This document shows, in pieces, positions 45,698 to 57,115 of a DNA stretch of 64,000 bases (position 1 is the stretch's first letter; each line of letters begins with the position of its first letter). A program made the position numbers and the translations under genes. The notes beneath the pieces are model-generated. The model saw nothing but the letters and a program-made list of their open reading frames with translations. It made no database searches and was not told where the DNA came from. The stretch comes from Crossaster papposus (Eukaryota > Echinodermata > Asteroidea > Velatida > Solasteridae): assembly GCA_037893245.1 (NCBI GenBank), contig JBAIAA010000404.1, forward strand, positions 223,526 to 287,525. Direction: 5' to 3'.

Positions 45698-46797
45698 AAC
45701 CTCCCACCGACGAGAACCCTCAAGTGGGTAGGATCAATAAGGGTTCAACCGGCACTAGAAATCCTAACCAGAAAGATCTTCAGGATCGTTTTGTTGGGGT
45801 ATCCCCAACGCTGGAAGTCAGGATTGGAGGTGTTGAGGGACGGTGTCTTGTGGACACAGGGTCGATGGTGTCAACCGTTACCGAAGATTTTTTTAGGAGA
45901 TTCCTGAAACCTACGGGAGCGACTCTTGTCACCGATGGTCTTTGGTTGTCCCTCACTTGTGCAACCGGGTTGAACATCCCGTATAGTGGCTACCTTGAGT
46001 TAGACGTCGAAGTCGAAGGGGTTACCTTAGTACAGATGGGGGTTATTGTCGTCAAAGATTCAGAAAATGAAGATCATCGAGAGCAGAAGCGATTGGTCCC
46101 TATGGTCTTGGGTATGAACATCATATCGTCAGCCGTCTTGAATGGAGTGAACATTGCCAGTTGGGTTCGAGAAGAGAAGAGTCAGAAGTCGTCGCTTGTT
46201 CACACTGTTGCTGGGGCATCGACTTTTATTCCAGCACAATCATGGGTCACTGTGTTGGCTACAGCGAGAACCACCAGCAGCCAGTGCTCTTTAGTGGAAC
46301 CTTTGAGGAACTCGGATAATCTTCGTCTTGGAGTTATTGTACAGTCTACCGTCGTTGATTCTAGATGTCGTTCTTTTCCGGTGCGAGTAGTTAATCTGTC
46401 TGGAGAAGGAGTTGTTCTACCTGAACGTACACCCATCGGTATCATGAGTCCAGTTGAGTCAGTTACTGTTTCCAACGGTCAAGATGTCCAATTTAAGCAA
46501 GTGTCTGTCAACGAAATCATGATCACTAAGACTAAGAAATGTTTTTCTTCTGAACTAAAGGGCAACCCTATCCAGGTAGACTTGTCAGAATTTGATGGTA
46601 CCAAAGACCAGTTTGAACAGTTAAACTCTCTCCTTCACAAACATCGAGACGTTTTTGCCACGTGTCAGTTGGATTTGGGTGATACGTCTACAGTCACTCA
46701 TCGAATTATCACAAAGACGGGTGAGCCGGTGAGCTCACTTTCTATTGAATTTTCAATTGTAATTTTAGACGTTTCCGTGATATATTTCATTCCTTGA
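45649..46797 (+). pseudogene. Gypsy protease and pre-RT segment, pol truncated
   Basis: An open frame of 382 codons in -1 relation to gag, without its own ATG. The aspartic-protease site is CLVDTGSMVS (Asp about residue 69) and a flap-side LGMNIISS follows. The segment before the RT ends at HRIITKTGEPV. There the frame enters LTR sequence and stops at 46797, so RT, RNase H and integrase are lost. Only gag and protease could be made from this copy. Confidence 0.75.
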
Positions 46798-47449
46798 ATT
46801 CTTATAATATTTTCACTAGAAATTGAAGCCATTTGTATTTTGGTTATTATTATGTATGATTAACCCTCAACTGCAAGGTTTTCCTATTTAAGTGTAATTA
46901 ATAATTACAAGTTGCAGTAAATGTTTTTGTATACAAGTTTAAATATGCTTGTATTTATAAGTATTATTATTAATTTGTTATTTCAGTAACTCGGTCCGCG
47001 ATTATTGCTGTGGCAGTTAACGGGGCAGCCTGGTTCCCCACCAGTCGATCATTCTCTGACAGGTACATAAATTATATTGCCTAACATGGTTTTTCAATTA
47101 GGTGTTCAATGTGTAAAACTGTTCTTGATTAAATTGTAGTAATGTCAGGATTTATACAATTTCAAATAAATTGTAAAATTCAGACACGGCCTGTAAGAAT
47201 GATATATTTTGTTGTTTTATACATTTATTGTTATTTTCCGACAGAATCTTTCCTTGTCTGGTAGCCTTGTTTTTGCCTTGTATACTTATGGTTATTCCCC
47301 ATTATGTTATTGTATCACAACAGCAGTTGTACACCATCATGCATTAATTTAATTGGTTTGGTGTCCCAATAAATTCATCTTGTGAGCAACCTGAAATTAG
47401 TTTCCAAACCCTAGTTATTTCACATCCTTTTCTGGTGCGCTTGGTTACA
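46727..47449 (+). repeat. Right LTR of the gypsy element (5'-truncated)
   Basis: Same length (723 bp) and apparently same sequence as 43459-44181. Confidence 0.8.
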
Positions 47450-47765
47450 GTAATTTCATATCGTAAATTCATGTCCTATACTAACGCGTAAGTTGTGATG
47501 TTGCAATTGTTGAGTCGTATTTTTGTAAGACATCGATGGCGCAAACCATTTTCGTTCGTAACTTTAGTACGGCACTTAAGACTTTTACTAGTGTTAGTGC
47601 AACCGGGCCCTGAAAACCTAAGTATCTTCCACTCAGTGTGGTGTAGACACGCCCGTTTATGCTAAGTGGCCTAGTCGTCGACCCGATGGACAACAAAAAA
47701 ACGCTACTGGACCTAATAATTTATCAGAAATAGTCAGAATTGTTTAGTCTGGGAACCAGACTCCG

Positions 47766-50700
47766 TCAGCCATGTGAGGGCGCATTCCTCTTAGCGTACA
47801 CAGCCTCCGCGGTGAACAAAGGAATGGACAACAAGATTACTCCGCCGAACAACAAGAAGGAAATGCTGAAACTTCCAGTCCACTCATAAATCCAACCTGA
47901 AAGTAAAAACCAAATTCAGTTTAATATAAAAAAACTTAAGCTGCTGTAATATCGTAGACGGAAAACTAGTCTGGTTCCCTGCCCTTGCAATCTCTATATG
48001 CATAGATTTCTAAATTGTAAGTCAGGTAGCCGCCGGCGACAAAAATAGATCACGACGCACTACACTGCGTAGCTATTTTAAGATGATGCAATTGATGCAA
48101 CAATTCCCATTTTCCAAAAAAGCCACAACGCCTAAACAACTCTTTATGGAGCAGTTTTTAAGAAATTCACCCGTGAGTTAACTACATGTATCTTTCTTTT
48201 ACATTAGAAGAATATTTTGTCTGGTGTTTTGCTTTTTGCCAATGCAATTTCGATTTTATTCAAACCAAAAAAGAGAATCTATAACGATGTTACCATACAA
48301 CCTCTTAAACACTCAGACATCGCGAACGTTAACAATAATACCCGACCGCCAATCACTTCGTATTTAGAAAACTTTGGACATTTTCGGGGAAAAAAGCAAC
48401 ATTCCTCTCAGTCTTTGCGCCTATAAACGGCAGCCGCGTGGTTCAGGGCCTGATGAACGGGGTAATAATCACAAAGCGCTTTGACATCGTTGATACGATG
48501 GAAAGCGTTATAAGCACAATGGTGATTATGGTTATAAAAGAGTCATGGAAGTGTCGCACATATTGGTGCCGGAATAGTATACAAATATTGACTGCTTTGA
48601 GTGGTATAGTAAAACTAGCCTCCCGAGGTGATCCATGGAGCATTCTATTTTCCCGAGGCGAAGCCGAGGGAAATAGAATGCTCCATGGATCACCGAGGGA
48701 GGCTAGTTTTACTATACCGCGAAATAAAGCAGTCAATATTTGTTTTATAACACCTCACTCACAGATTCTGCACAATTTAAGCTTCCTGAAAGTATAGTAA
48801 TGACAAAACATCTCCGAATTATACGTCTCTCGATCATACGTGTACTTTGTTGCCTTGATGAACGGGTGCGAAGGTGATAGAACAATGTTTACGCAATGCA
48901 CCGAAACACACGTCTGGGTTTCAGTCACGCTTTCGTTGCTATGCGCATAGTTCGTGTGTTGCTATGCGCATAGTCCTTTTTGCGTGGTATTGTCTTTTTG
49001 GATAGCGCAAGTAAAAAATAGTAAAAATAGCAAGTGACACGTGCCGCGCTCTCGGCCAATCAAGACACAGAATCTGTGAGTGAGGTGTTATAAAGTCGAA
49101 TGTTACCCTGAATATTGCCAGGCCAAACCGAACCACGAATCCTAACCCTATATATACCCCTAAACCTTAACCTTAACTCTGACTATGAAGGTTTTCGATT
49201 ATCTATCCTATTTAAAGTGTAAACGAAGAAGTTCGCACCTGCTGCTAATCCACCGAGTGCTGCAGAAAGTCCCACGAAAAATCCTTGCCAGCACAGGATA
49301 CTGATCAACCGGTCGTCGGTCGAGATAAACCGCAACATGACATCAACAGCTTGGAACATGAAGGAGAAGCCAAGGCCAACAAGTCCAGTCAAAACCAACT
49401 GTACAATGAACGGTCTCATAAAGGCGTCTAGGACGAACGATACAGACACTACGCTTGCCCCGAAACACCCCCAGAATGTCATGTTTGGCTTCAAGCCGAC
49501 CTGCTGCAAGAGAGGCGCCACAAACTTGCCGATGATGTTACCAAACCCGAAGGCAGTGGGAAGAAGTGACGCCTCGGTCTTGCTCAGACCCTGAAACTGC
49601 CCGTGCGATACGACATACACCATCCACGCGCTGTAGGCAAAAGTGCCCGTGAACCTTCCGGAAACTATCAAGATAAATCTGACATCTTTTAGCAACGCCA
49701 GATCGCATGCCTGGGTAAGACCCTGGCAACACTCACCAAGCCTTCGTTTATAAAGACCCGAGTGGCTTTTTTCATCGGAGGTACTAGGTTTGGCGTGACT
49801 GCAAGCCGTCTCTTCTTCCCTTGTATCGATTCCTTCCTCGTCGGTTACCGACACCTTTTGGTACTGATCACCGTCTGGTGGGGAGAAAGATGGATCCCGT
49901 CGCACTAGCATAGCACACGCCACCAGATGAAATGAGACACCTCCAAGTATAAGCGAGGCCCCTCTCCAACCATAGGTGTCCAGAAGTACCTGTGTAACTG
50001 GCCCATAGACCATCATACCCACAGGATAACCCATCGTTGCTATTCCAACAGCTAACGGATAGCTCTCTTTAAAGTATGAGGCCATTACGGCAAAGCTGAG
50101 GAAGAAACCGAACGTCGAACCGATACCTGCAAAACAATAAAGCCAGAAAGTAAAACAGGTCAGACGGCGAGCTTCCAGAATTCATATAATTTCTATGTTT
50201 TGCAAAGCTCAGTAAACAAAATAATGAAATCTTCAAATTTCACGTTTAATAACGTGTTAGTCTACTTTCTCATTCGATTGCACAAGAGTAGCCGGTTCAA
50301 GCTCATGGAGCATTGGACTGATGTTCGCAAGGTCTGCGGTTCAAGTCGGCTTCCACTCACCCACTCACCCAGCGTATCGCGCGCTGCGGTAATGGATGCG
50401 TGGGAGTTGAAGACAGGTGCGACGCTCCGTCTCAACAATTGATCTCCCTGGTCGAGCGCTTTGAAATGAAAAGGGGATAGACTCCCTCGTTGTATAGCTG
50501 ATACCTACAATAAGCCTCCACCAATTTACCTTACCTACACAACATCTTGTTATTAATTGTGTCGATAAACCTTGCAGTGGTATACAGCAATACAAGAAAC
50601 ATGATAAATCAGTGATGTAGGAACATTTCCCAAGTATCAAGTTTCTCTATTGAATACTGGTTACTCGATCAAAAAGTGATGAGTATTCTTTTTAATTTTA

Positions 50701-52022
50701 AACAAAACAGTATAACTTGGGCCTTTTTTAGGGGGGGGGGGGTATATTTACATCGGTTGTACAGCATACATGGATATCCTGATTAAAGCTGTGTTTATTT
50801 ACAGCGACTCTTCTGTAGAATGACAAACTTAAATTCAATGGGAACGCGCGCTAGACTGATGTCCCTGCCGCGTACCGCGGCGGTGATGTAAAACTACATG
50901 GGGCCAATTTCATAAAACTTGTAAGCACAAAATTGTGCTTAGCATGAAACTTCTTTCTTGGCCAAAACAGGGTTACTACAAACCAAATTTTCAGGTGATG
51001 TTTATTGTTTGTGACTGGTATTCACCTGGAATTTTCTTAGCAAGAAAAGCACATGGGGTTTGGCTGGTAACCTGTTTTTCCTAAGCAAGACTATTTTGTG
51101 CTAAGCACATTTTGGTGCTTACATGTTTTATGAAATTGGCCCCAGGCTGAAAGTGGTCGCGGAAGGTTTTCGCCCAGTGGCGGTAATAAGTTATCAGGGA
51201 CGCTGATCAGCTTAACACCCTCGTCCTGTTGATCTACGGCGACCACGTGTAAACTGTTTTGTCTCGAGGTAAAATGTGATTGTGTGACATTCTCTGGCAG
51301 TCTTGCACGGAGAATGAAACGTTACGTCGCGGGATAAAAGTACAAGTACGGTAGAATTATAGGCCTACACAAAGAAATGCCGCGGTAAAGTTACCGCGAG
51401 GCCGCGAAATAAAAAGTTCGATGGGAAGGGGGAGATAATCTCAACTACCTGCTAGTCCAATGAGGAAAACTGACAAGACGAAGCTCGAGGGAGATATTGA
51501 TGATAAGCACAGACCCAAAGTGTACAAAAGTCCACCTACAACCATCAGTCGACGGCTGCTAAATGTACCAGCGAGAGCGCACACAAAAGGTCCTGGGGGA
51601 GAAATGGGATAAAGGCACAATGCTTGCTTTTATAAGAAGTTGGTTATACAATTTGGTTTACAAAAATGGCGCTGGAATCAAAACTTCTTAACCGAATCAG
51701 TTATAGTGAATAGTGGAAGTATGATGTTGCGTTTTTTGGACCACCCTGTATACTGTGCAAATTAAACTAGCAGTGGGCCATTGCTTTAGCCAGAGAGTAT
51801 AGATATCTTACCCATGATGTCTTGCGCCATGACATGCAAACTCACAATCCATCCGACAAGCCACAGGTCGCTGTCGAGGTCGTTCGCCGTCAGAATGAGT
51901 AGGACACCCAGCGCTTTGAGCTGACCGTTGATGACAAACGAGTTGACGAACACCACTGCCACCATGACCCAGCCCCACTTGTCGTGGTCGTAATCCACGG
52001 GCTGAACGCCAGTCGGTGCCAT
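47766..52022 (-). CDS. Monocarboxylate transporter-like gene MCT-D (SLC16/MFS), 4 exons, intact
   Basis: Exons: 52022-51812, 51592-51449, 50126-49239 and 47896-47766, with the same lengths and phase-1 introns as MCT-B; 457 residues. Differences from B and C lie in the membrane segments (FVNSFVINGQLKALG in TM1, IGSTFGFFLSFA in TM4, RPFIVQLVLTGLVGLGFSFM in TM9-10) and in the last exon (LLSIPLFTAEAVYAKRNAPS), so substrate preference may differ. D-x-W-G-W and YGWRG are kept. Exons 1-2 and intron 2 are nearly identical to MCT-A. Intron 3 holds two abutting palindromes and intron 2 a SINE and a MITE. The gypsy LTR element ends about 310 bp past the stop. Confidence 0.88.
48579..49092. mobile_element. 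Two abutting palindromic elements in MCT-D intron 3
   Basis: The first (48579-48749) has arms CAAATATTGACTGCTT and a central CTCGGCTTCGCCTCGG palindrome. The second (48746-49092) has ends TATAACACCTCACTCACAGA and inverted. The same site in MCT-B (near 8320) is empty: GGAATAGAGTCGAA. Confidence 0.6.
50289..50545 (+). mobile_element. tRNA-derived SINE, second copy
   Basis: Same family as 21838-22075 with B-box GGTTCAAGTCGG and tail CCTTACC, in the same place of intron 2, so inherited from a common ancestor of C and D. Confidence 0.65.
50900..51143. mobile_element. MITE shared with MCT-A
   Basis: Same GGGGCCAATTTCAT-ended element as at 285-525, at the same intron position. Confidence 0.7.
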
Positions 52023-52182
52023 TTCTAGAAGCCGAATATATTGGCGGACTGATGAAACGCAACCTCTTTATTCCGTGTTTACGAACACCTCTGAAACAAG
52101 AATGACGCTCAGGTGAAGCGCAGTGCAAGATTGTGCTAGGCAGCATAAAGGCGTTTGTCTCGTTTTAGCTGCATATTCTCAA
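52023..52182 (-). promoter_or_regulatory. Conserved 5' flank of MCT-D
   Basis: Conserved block next to the ATG, broken at about 52182 by the long-TIR element, which separates it from the rest of the shared upstream DNA now at 61030. Confidence 0.3.
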
Positions 52183-52330
52183 TTTAGTAACCCTAATTTA
52201 GCCATATATTGAGCCAATCTGTGAAAAAATTTAAAAGAAGCTAATTTCAACTGATTTTGGTGGGTATGGGTATGGACAACTACCAAAAAAAAGGAAGGAG
52301 GGATGGGGGTTGGGGAACTTTTTTTATTAG

Positions 52331-52829
52331 AGGTCAAAGGTCATTGACCCCTTCCCAAATCTCTAAAAATTATATTTCAGCAACAAAATATGGTAATTAG
52401 ATGATCTTGGTGTCAAAATGCACAGAATTACAATAGAAGATGACATCGAATAATTATTGACCCTTAGGACCAAATTCTGACCTCCGAAAATGAGGTCAAA
52501 GGTCACAAAACAATTTTATTACTAAAATGTCATATAATTTATAACAGGAAAATTACCATTAAAAAAAATGAGCACAAACAAATCGAAGAGGCTAATTTTA
52601 ACTTACGTGGCGGGTATTGGAGTTATTATTTATTCTAAGAGCAGAGGTCAAAGGTCATTGACCCTGGACTAAAACACTATAAATTGTATATCGGCAACAA
52701 CATATGGTAATTGTATGATCTTGGTGTCAAAATGCTCATAATTACACTGGAAGTAGAAAAATGTAAAGTGTGATATACATGTAGGATAACAAATTGACCG
52801 CCACATATGACCTCAAAGGTCAAAGGTCA
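52331..52829 (+). promoter_or_regulatory. Four DR1-type AGGTCA-A-AGGTCA motifs
   Basis: Perfect AGGTCAAAGGTCA at 52331-52343, 52493-52505, 52645-52657 and 52817-52829. It equals the direct-repeat-1 site bound by RXR/HNF4/COUP-type nuclear receptors. Binding is inference; the repeats may instead be transposase sites. Confidence 0.45.
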
Positions 52830-52999
52830 TTATTCGAAGCCCCATATTGAATCCACAAACCACCACCCCAGAGATATGAATGATGTCTTTGTTTAAGGAG
52901 TGATTACTCATAAAACCTAGTTAGCCTACATGTACTGTACCTTGACTAGTTACCCCAGTGAAGTGAGATGTCCCAAAAGTTTCCTATTATTAAGGAGAA

Positions 53000-53525
53000 G
53001 AGTTTGGTGCACCTTGCAGAGAGTATACAGCAGAGAGATTCAGCACACCCTAAGTCGGTATTTGGCGGCTTAATCAAGGGCGAAGTGACTAGATACAAAC
53101 GTATATGTACCCATTTAAAAGGGTTTGAGGAGAGGGTTTAATTCTTCAAAGACAAACTTAACAAGCGCGGATACACAAACGAAGACCTAGCCCTCCTTCC
53201 TCAAAGGGGCGAGACTTCCGCTGACTAAAAAAATGAAAATACCCCACTGGTGTTCGTCCTACCATACTACCCACGGAGTCACGCACCCAGCCCTCAAACG
53301 GGCCCTTCTCAAACACTGGCACTGGATTAGTGAAAACGAATACCTAAATACATGTAGGCTATTTTGATACCCAACCCTTGGCATACAAACGGCACAAAAA
53401 CAAAAAATATGAACTTGTTCGATCTCGGACTAAAGCATCTCCACAATCCAACCAAGACGAAAACAACCTGGATGAGGAGAATGTGCAAATCCTATTGGAA
53501 CTATTGGAAGAACAAAACAATGATC
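53000..53525 (+). pseudogene. Retroelement RT C-terminal remnant
   Basis: Frames with stops read SLVHLAESIQQRDSAHPKSV, IKGEVTRYKRICTHLKGFEE, KLNKRGYTNEDLALL and TPLVFVLPYY. This order resembles the RT thumb region of Penelope-like elements. Too decayed to classify further. Confidence 0.45.
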
Positions 53526-54024
53526 AAATAAATGGATCTCAAGACTAAAACAAAATAAATAAGTCAAGATGCCTTCCTTTCGATCAATACCTCCCAAAAG
53601 CCGGTATTTGTCCTTGCAATCTGTCATATAAACCGACACACAAATAAAAACAAGGAAAAAGAAAAGTAAACTAAAAGAATGGTGACTGATGAAGTGCATT
53701 ATATAGCACAAAAAAATATGCCCTGCTCCCCTTCCAAAAAAGGAGAAAAAAAGGGGACGCCATATTATTACCGGTAATAATCAATCACTGAGTGAACTAA
53801 AAACAAAGGACCACTGTTGCAATACACAAACCAGTCAACGCGTCGCCCAAACTAGACTGGGTTTGAAACTCCCGCTTTTAGGGAATGTCTAACCCAACGA
53901 TGTATTTTCCCGTCCACGAACTCCAACCACTGACTGTCATCTAGCAGAGATAATGTGGCTAGAACTGCCCCCCCCCCCCCCCCCCCTGGCCCCAGATGCG
54001 TGTCTTAAGCCCCAGTCCCATCGG

Positions 54025-54535
54025 CCAAGGATACTCAAGGATACTCCCGGACATGATCCGGGAGTATCCTTGAGTATCCTTGGTCATTTTTGGCTATCCG
54101 GGGGGTCATTTTCTCCCGGACACCGCCGGATAAAAGTCGAGAAAAACAGCCGGATAGAAGGGCCCGGATAGTCAAGGATAATCCCGGATACAACACGGAT
54201 ACTCCAGGATACTACACGAATACTACACGGATAGTCCCGGATATGACACGGATACCCAAGGATAGGCAATTTCATGTTACAAGCATGTTACCCGGATAGT
54301 CCAGGATACGACACGGACACCGCCGGATACAACACGGACACCGCCGGATACACCACGGATACACCACGGACAGCGCCGGATACCCCCGGACAGCCAAGGA
54401 TACTCCCGGATAGTCCCGGATAGTTCCGGACACTCACGGACATACTCCCGGACATGACACGGATACCTCAAGGATACTCCCGGATATGTTCACGGACACT
54501 CCCGGACATCGCCGGATACTCCCGGATAGAGGAAA
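54025..54535. repeat. Left subterminal GGATA array
   Basis: Irregular units such as CCCGGATAGTC, CACGGATAC and CGCCGGATAC spaced about 10-20 bp; near 54030-54085 they form a perfect hairpin around CTCCCGGACATGATCCGGGAG. Confidence 0.75.
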
Positions 54536-54541
54536 AAGCAG

Positions 54542-54548
54542 TATAAAA
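54542..54548 (+). promoter_or_regulatory. TATA box of the Harbinger Myb-like gene
   Basis: TATAAAA 115 nt before the ATG at 54663, followed by TTTCATCACTTC, a motif also present downstream of the opposite TATA box. Confidence 0.55.
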
Positions 54549-54662
54549 GGAACGGGGTTTTGGGGTTTTTCATCACTTCCAACTGGACTTCCGAGGAGAG
54601 AACATCAACTTGTTCAGCCACTTCTTCAACTTCTTCAACTTCTTCAGCAACTTTGAACTGCC

Positions 54663-56251
54663 ATGCCTCCTAAGAAGAAGGAGCCCCTTGCCAAGAAGGC
54701 CAAGATGATTCTGGAAAAGAAAAGAAAAACTAGATCCAGGTCTAGTTCTGAAGCCAGCTCCAGATCCAGATCCAGAAGTCCTCCTGCACGTTCGCCCACT
54801 CCTCCTCCTCCTCCTCCTGAAGCTGACGTCCCGAAGAAGAGGGACAAAAAGAAGTCCGTGATACTGACCAATGACCAGGAGGCCATGCTGGCCGACTGGT
54901 TGAGGGACAATGCGATGTTATATTCCAAGGGCTTGACGGAGTACAAGAACAGGGCAAAGAAAGTCGTCATGTGGCGAGAAAAAGCACAAGAGGTCAACCT
55001 GGAGTCTGGGGAGATGTTGAAGGTGTGGTACAATAGTGTGAGGACGAAGGTGGGGAAGCTCCTCAAAGTACAAAAAAGCGGAGATGCTGCAAGAACCCTG
55101 ACTGACCGGGACAACTATCTCCTGAGGGACTTCGGATTCCTGAGTGACCATGTCACTCGAGTGAAGGGAAAGCCTGCCTGCAGTGTAAGTAGAACAATAC
55201 AGAATTATTTGCATTTCCATTTTATTATATACGTATACTTACCTTCTACTGAAGTCTCCATGTTTTTCAGTTCCACCATCTGCCATATACTCGTTCATAA
55301 ATCTTACTTTAACACAGGTGTTCTTACCTCTTCTCTTTACAGTTGAAAGATCGCCTGGATACCGCAGTGCTGACGTGTGATGACTCCGACTGTGGCTCTG
55401 AAGCGGAGAACCAGATGATTCTCGATGCGGATGCCGAAGATGCCTGCTGCTCGCAAACAGGTCCTTCTTCTGACGTGGTTCCTCCTCTCATCCGACGTTC
55501 TTCTTCTGCCGGTGGCTCAGGCACAGCGAAAACCATGACGACAGCTGGGGGACAGCTCCCAACCAAGTCCCTCTCTTGTCCTAAAAAAAAGCAGACAGAT
55601 CTGAACCGGAGCGCCGACGTGATGGAGTTACTGGCGTCCTTGGAGGAGCAGCAGGATAGGTCCAAAGCCGTGGAGGGAACGATTACTGGGATGCTCGGCC
55701 AGCAACCTAACCCCGGCAGGCCAACCTCTAGTTTTGGGGTTTGGATCGGCGACATGGCTGGCAACTTCCATCCTTCCTTGCTCAACCAATTCTACACGGA
55801 GAATACAGCACTGGTTGTACGGTATGCAGGAGAGACTGCACGTCTGGCGGCAATTCCTCCTCCTACTCCTCCTCCTCCTCTTCCTTCTTCTTCCACGATG
55901 AATCCTCCTGCAGGACACTTCATCCCCATAGATCCACAGCAGCAGCAGCCGCAATACACGACTCTGGTGCACCAGCAGCAGCCTCCTCCTCAGCAGCAGC
56001 CTCCTTCTCAGCAGCAGCAGCACCAGCAGCAGCCTCCTTCTCAGCAGCAGCAGCCCTCCTTCTTCGCCTCCCAGGACCTAACCTGGAACACAATGGCACC
56101 AACCGCTGGCCAATCGTCATACAGCGCTTCAACGCCACAACATCCAGCTAGGTCAGCGAGCAACCCTGCGTTTAACACCAGCTTCTCATCCATTCCAAGT
56201 CTGAGGAATAATCCCAGTCTGTCACCAACTGTCTACCACCAGGATGACCAG

Positions 56252-56283
<32 letters not shown>

Positions 56284-56290
56284 ACCGTGA
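54663..56290 (+). CDS. Harbinger Myb/SANT-MADF-like accessory protein, 2 exons
   Basis: Exon 1 is 54663-55184 and exon 2 is 55343-56290 (donor GTAAGT, acceptor CTTTACAG, phase 0), giving 489 residues. The N-terminus is Lys/Arg/Ser-rich with probable nuclear localisation signals (PPKKKEPLAKKAK) and a poly-Pro run. Residues about 66-135 form a helical Myb/SANT-MADF-like domain (LTNDQEAMLADWLRDN, then MWREKAQEV and KVWYNSVRTKVGKLLK). The C-terminal half is Pro/Gln-rich, ending in a run of 13 Gln before Pro and stop. In Harbinger elements the second protein aids nuclear import of the transposase and binds the subterminal repeats; the same role is inferred here. A shared TATA-driven unit on the plus strand faces the transposase gene. 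Confidence 0.75.
56251..56286 (+). repeat. CAG/CAA repeat coding poly-Gln
   Basis: A short trinucleotide run at the very end of the Myb-like ORF; CAG triplets also occur at 55936-56055. Confidence 0.8.
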
Positions 56291-56300
56291 TTGTGTTGAA

Positions 56301-57115
56301 CAGTGTCAACAACAGTGGTCAAAACAGAGGCCAAAAATAAATAACTCTTGCGATTTCAACCATTTTTTGATATAACCATAACATGTATTACCATTTTTGA
56401 TATAACCATAACATGTATTGTATATTTGTAAATAATAACTTCGTTATAACATGTGATAGCAATAAAACCTTTGTTTTATTTGCAACTTACTTTGGTGTTG
56501 ACTTGGTCATTTCATATAGTTCCTACAAGAAAAAACCGATGAAAGAAAGTTGAAGAAACGAAATATGAAAAGTTAATAAACCGAAATTAAAAATGTACAA
56601 GTTCTAATAAAAAGAAATAAGAACCCTGGTAAACACTAATTTTGAAAGGGTCTTAAAAAAAAAACTATGATTGCAATCATGATGCCAAAAGATTGCGAAA
56701 AGATTGCAAACAAACCGAAACAAATAGTAGTAGTAGTGAACCTGCAATGTTCATTTCTGCGTTTCTAAATTGTTCTCTTCTATTTTTAATAAATTCTATG
56801 TTTAATACCGCTGTTTCGTTTATTTATTCGGTTTTATCCATTTTCTTTGCATTTCCATCATCAGTTTTATTAATTTAATGAAACGAAACAACTTTTTAAT
56901 ATCATTATTACATTGGACATTTTATTAATAAATATCATTCTTCTTTTTTTGCTTTGTATTTCACATCATCATCATTATCACATCATCATTGTTGTACAAC
57001 AAACACACATCACATAATATATTAGATAATTACAGAGCATATAGGATATTTGCAATAGTCCATTGGATATTGTTCACACAATAATTGTTAAGAGTTCAAA
57101 AGCACAATGTTCACA
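56301..57115. other. Spacer between the convergent Harbinger genes
   Basis: AT-rich, with AATAAA signals for the plus-strand gene at 56336 and 56462. A tandem duplication of about 40 bp (CATTTTTTGATATAACCATAA type) is at 56360-56420. No third gene seen. Confidence 0.6.

Larger units (their letters stand above)
43038..47449 (+). mobile_element. Ty3/gypsy-type LTR retrotransposon, internally deleted, TSD GTAA
   Basis: GTAA is duplicated at 43034-43037 and 47450-47453, and the empty site AAACGTAATTTCAT is preserved near 6470 by MCT-B. The left LTR is 43038-44181 (1144 bp, TGTAACC to GGTTACA). The right LTR (46727-47449) lacks its first 421 bp because a deletion fuses pol, just before the RT, to the LTR at a short CGGT overlap. 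The shared 723 bp appear identical. RT, RNase H and integrase are gone. Confidence 0.85.

Noticed and set aside
55628-56151. Long frames opposite and alongside the poly-Gln region (poly-Ala, poly-Leu/Arg)
   Set aside because: Alternate readings of CAG and CCT triplets of the Harbinger accessory gene.
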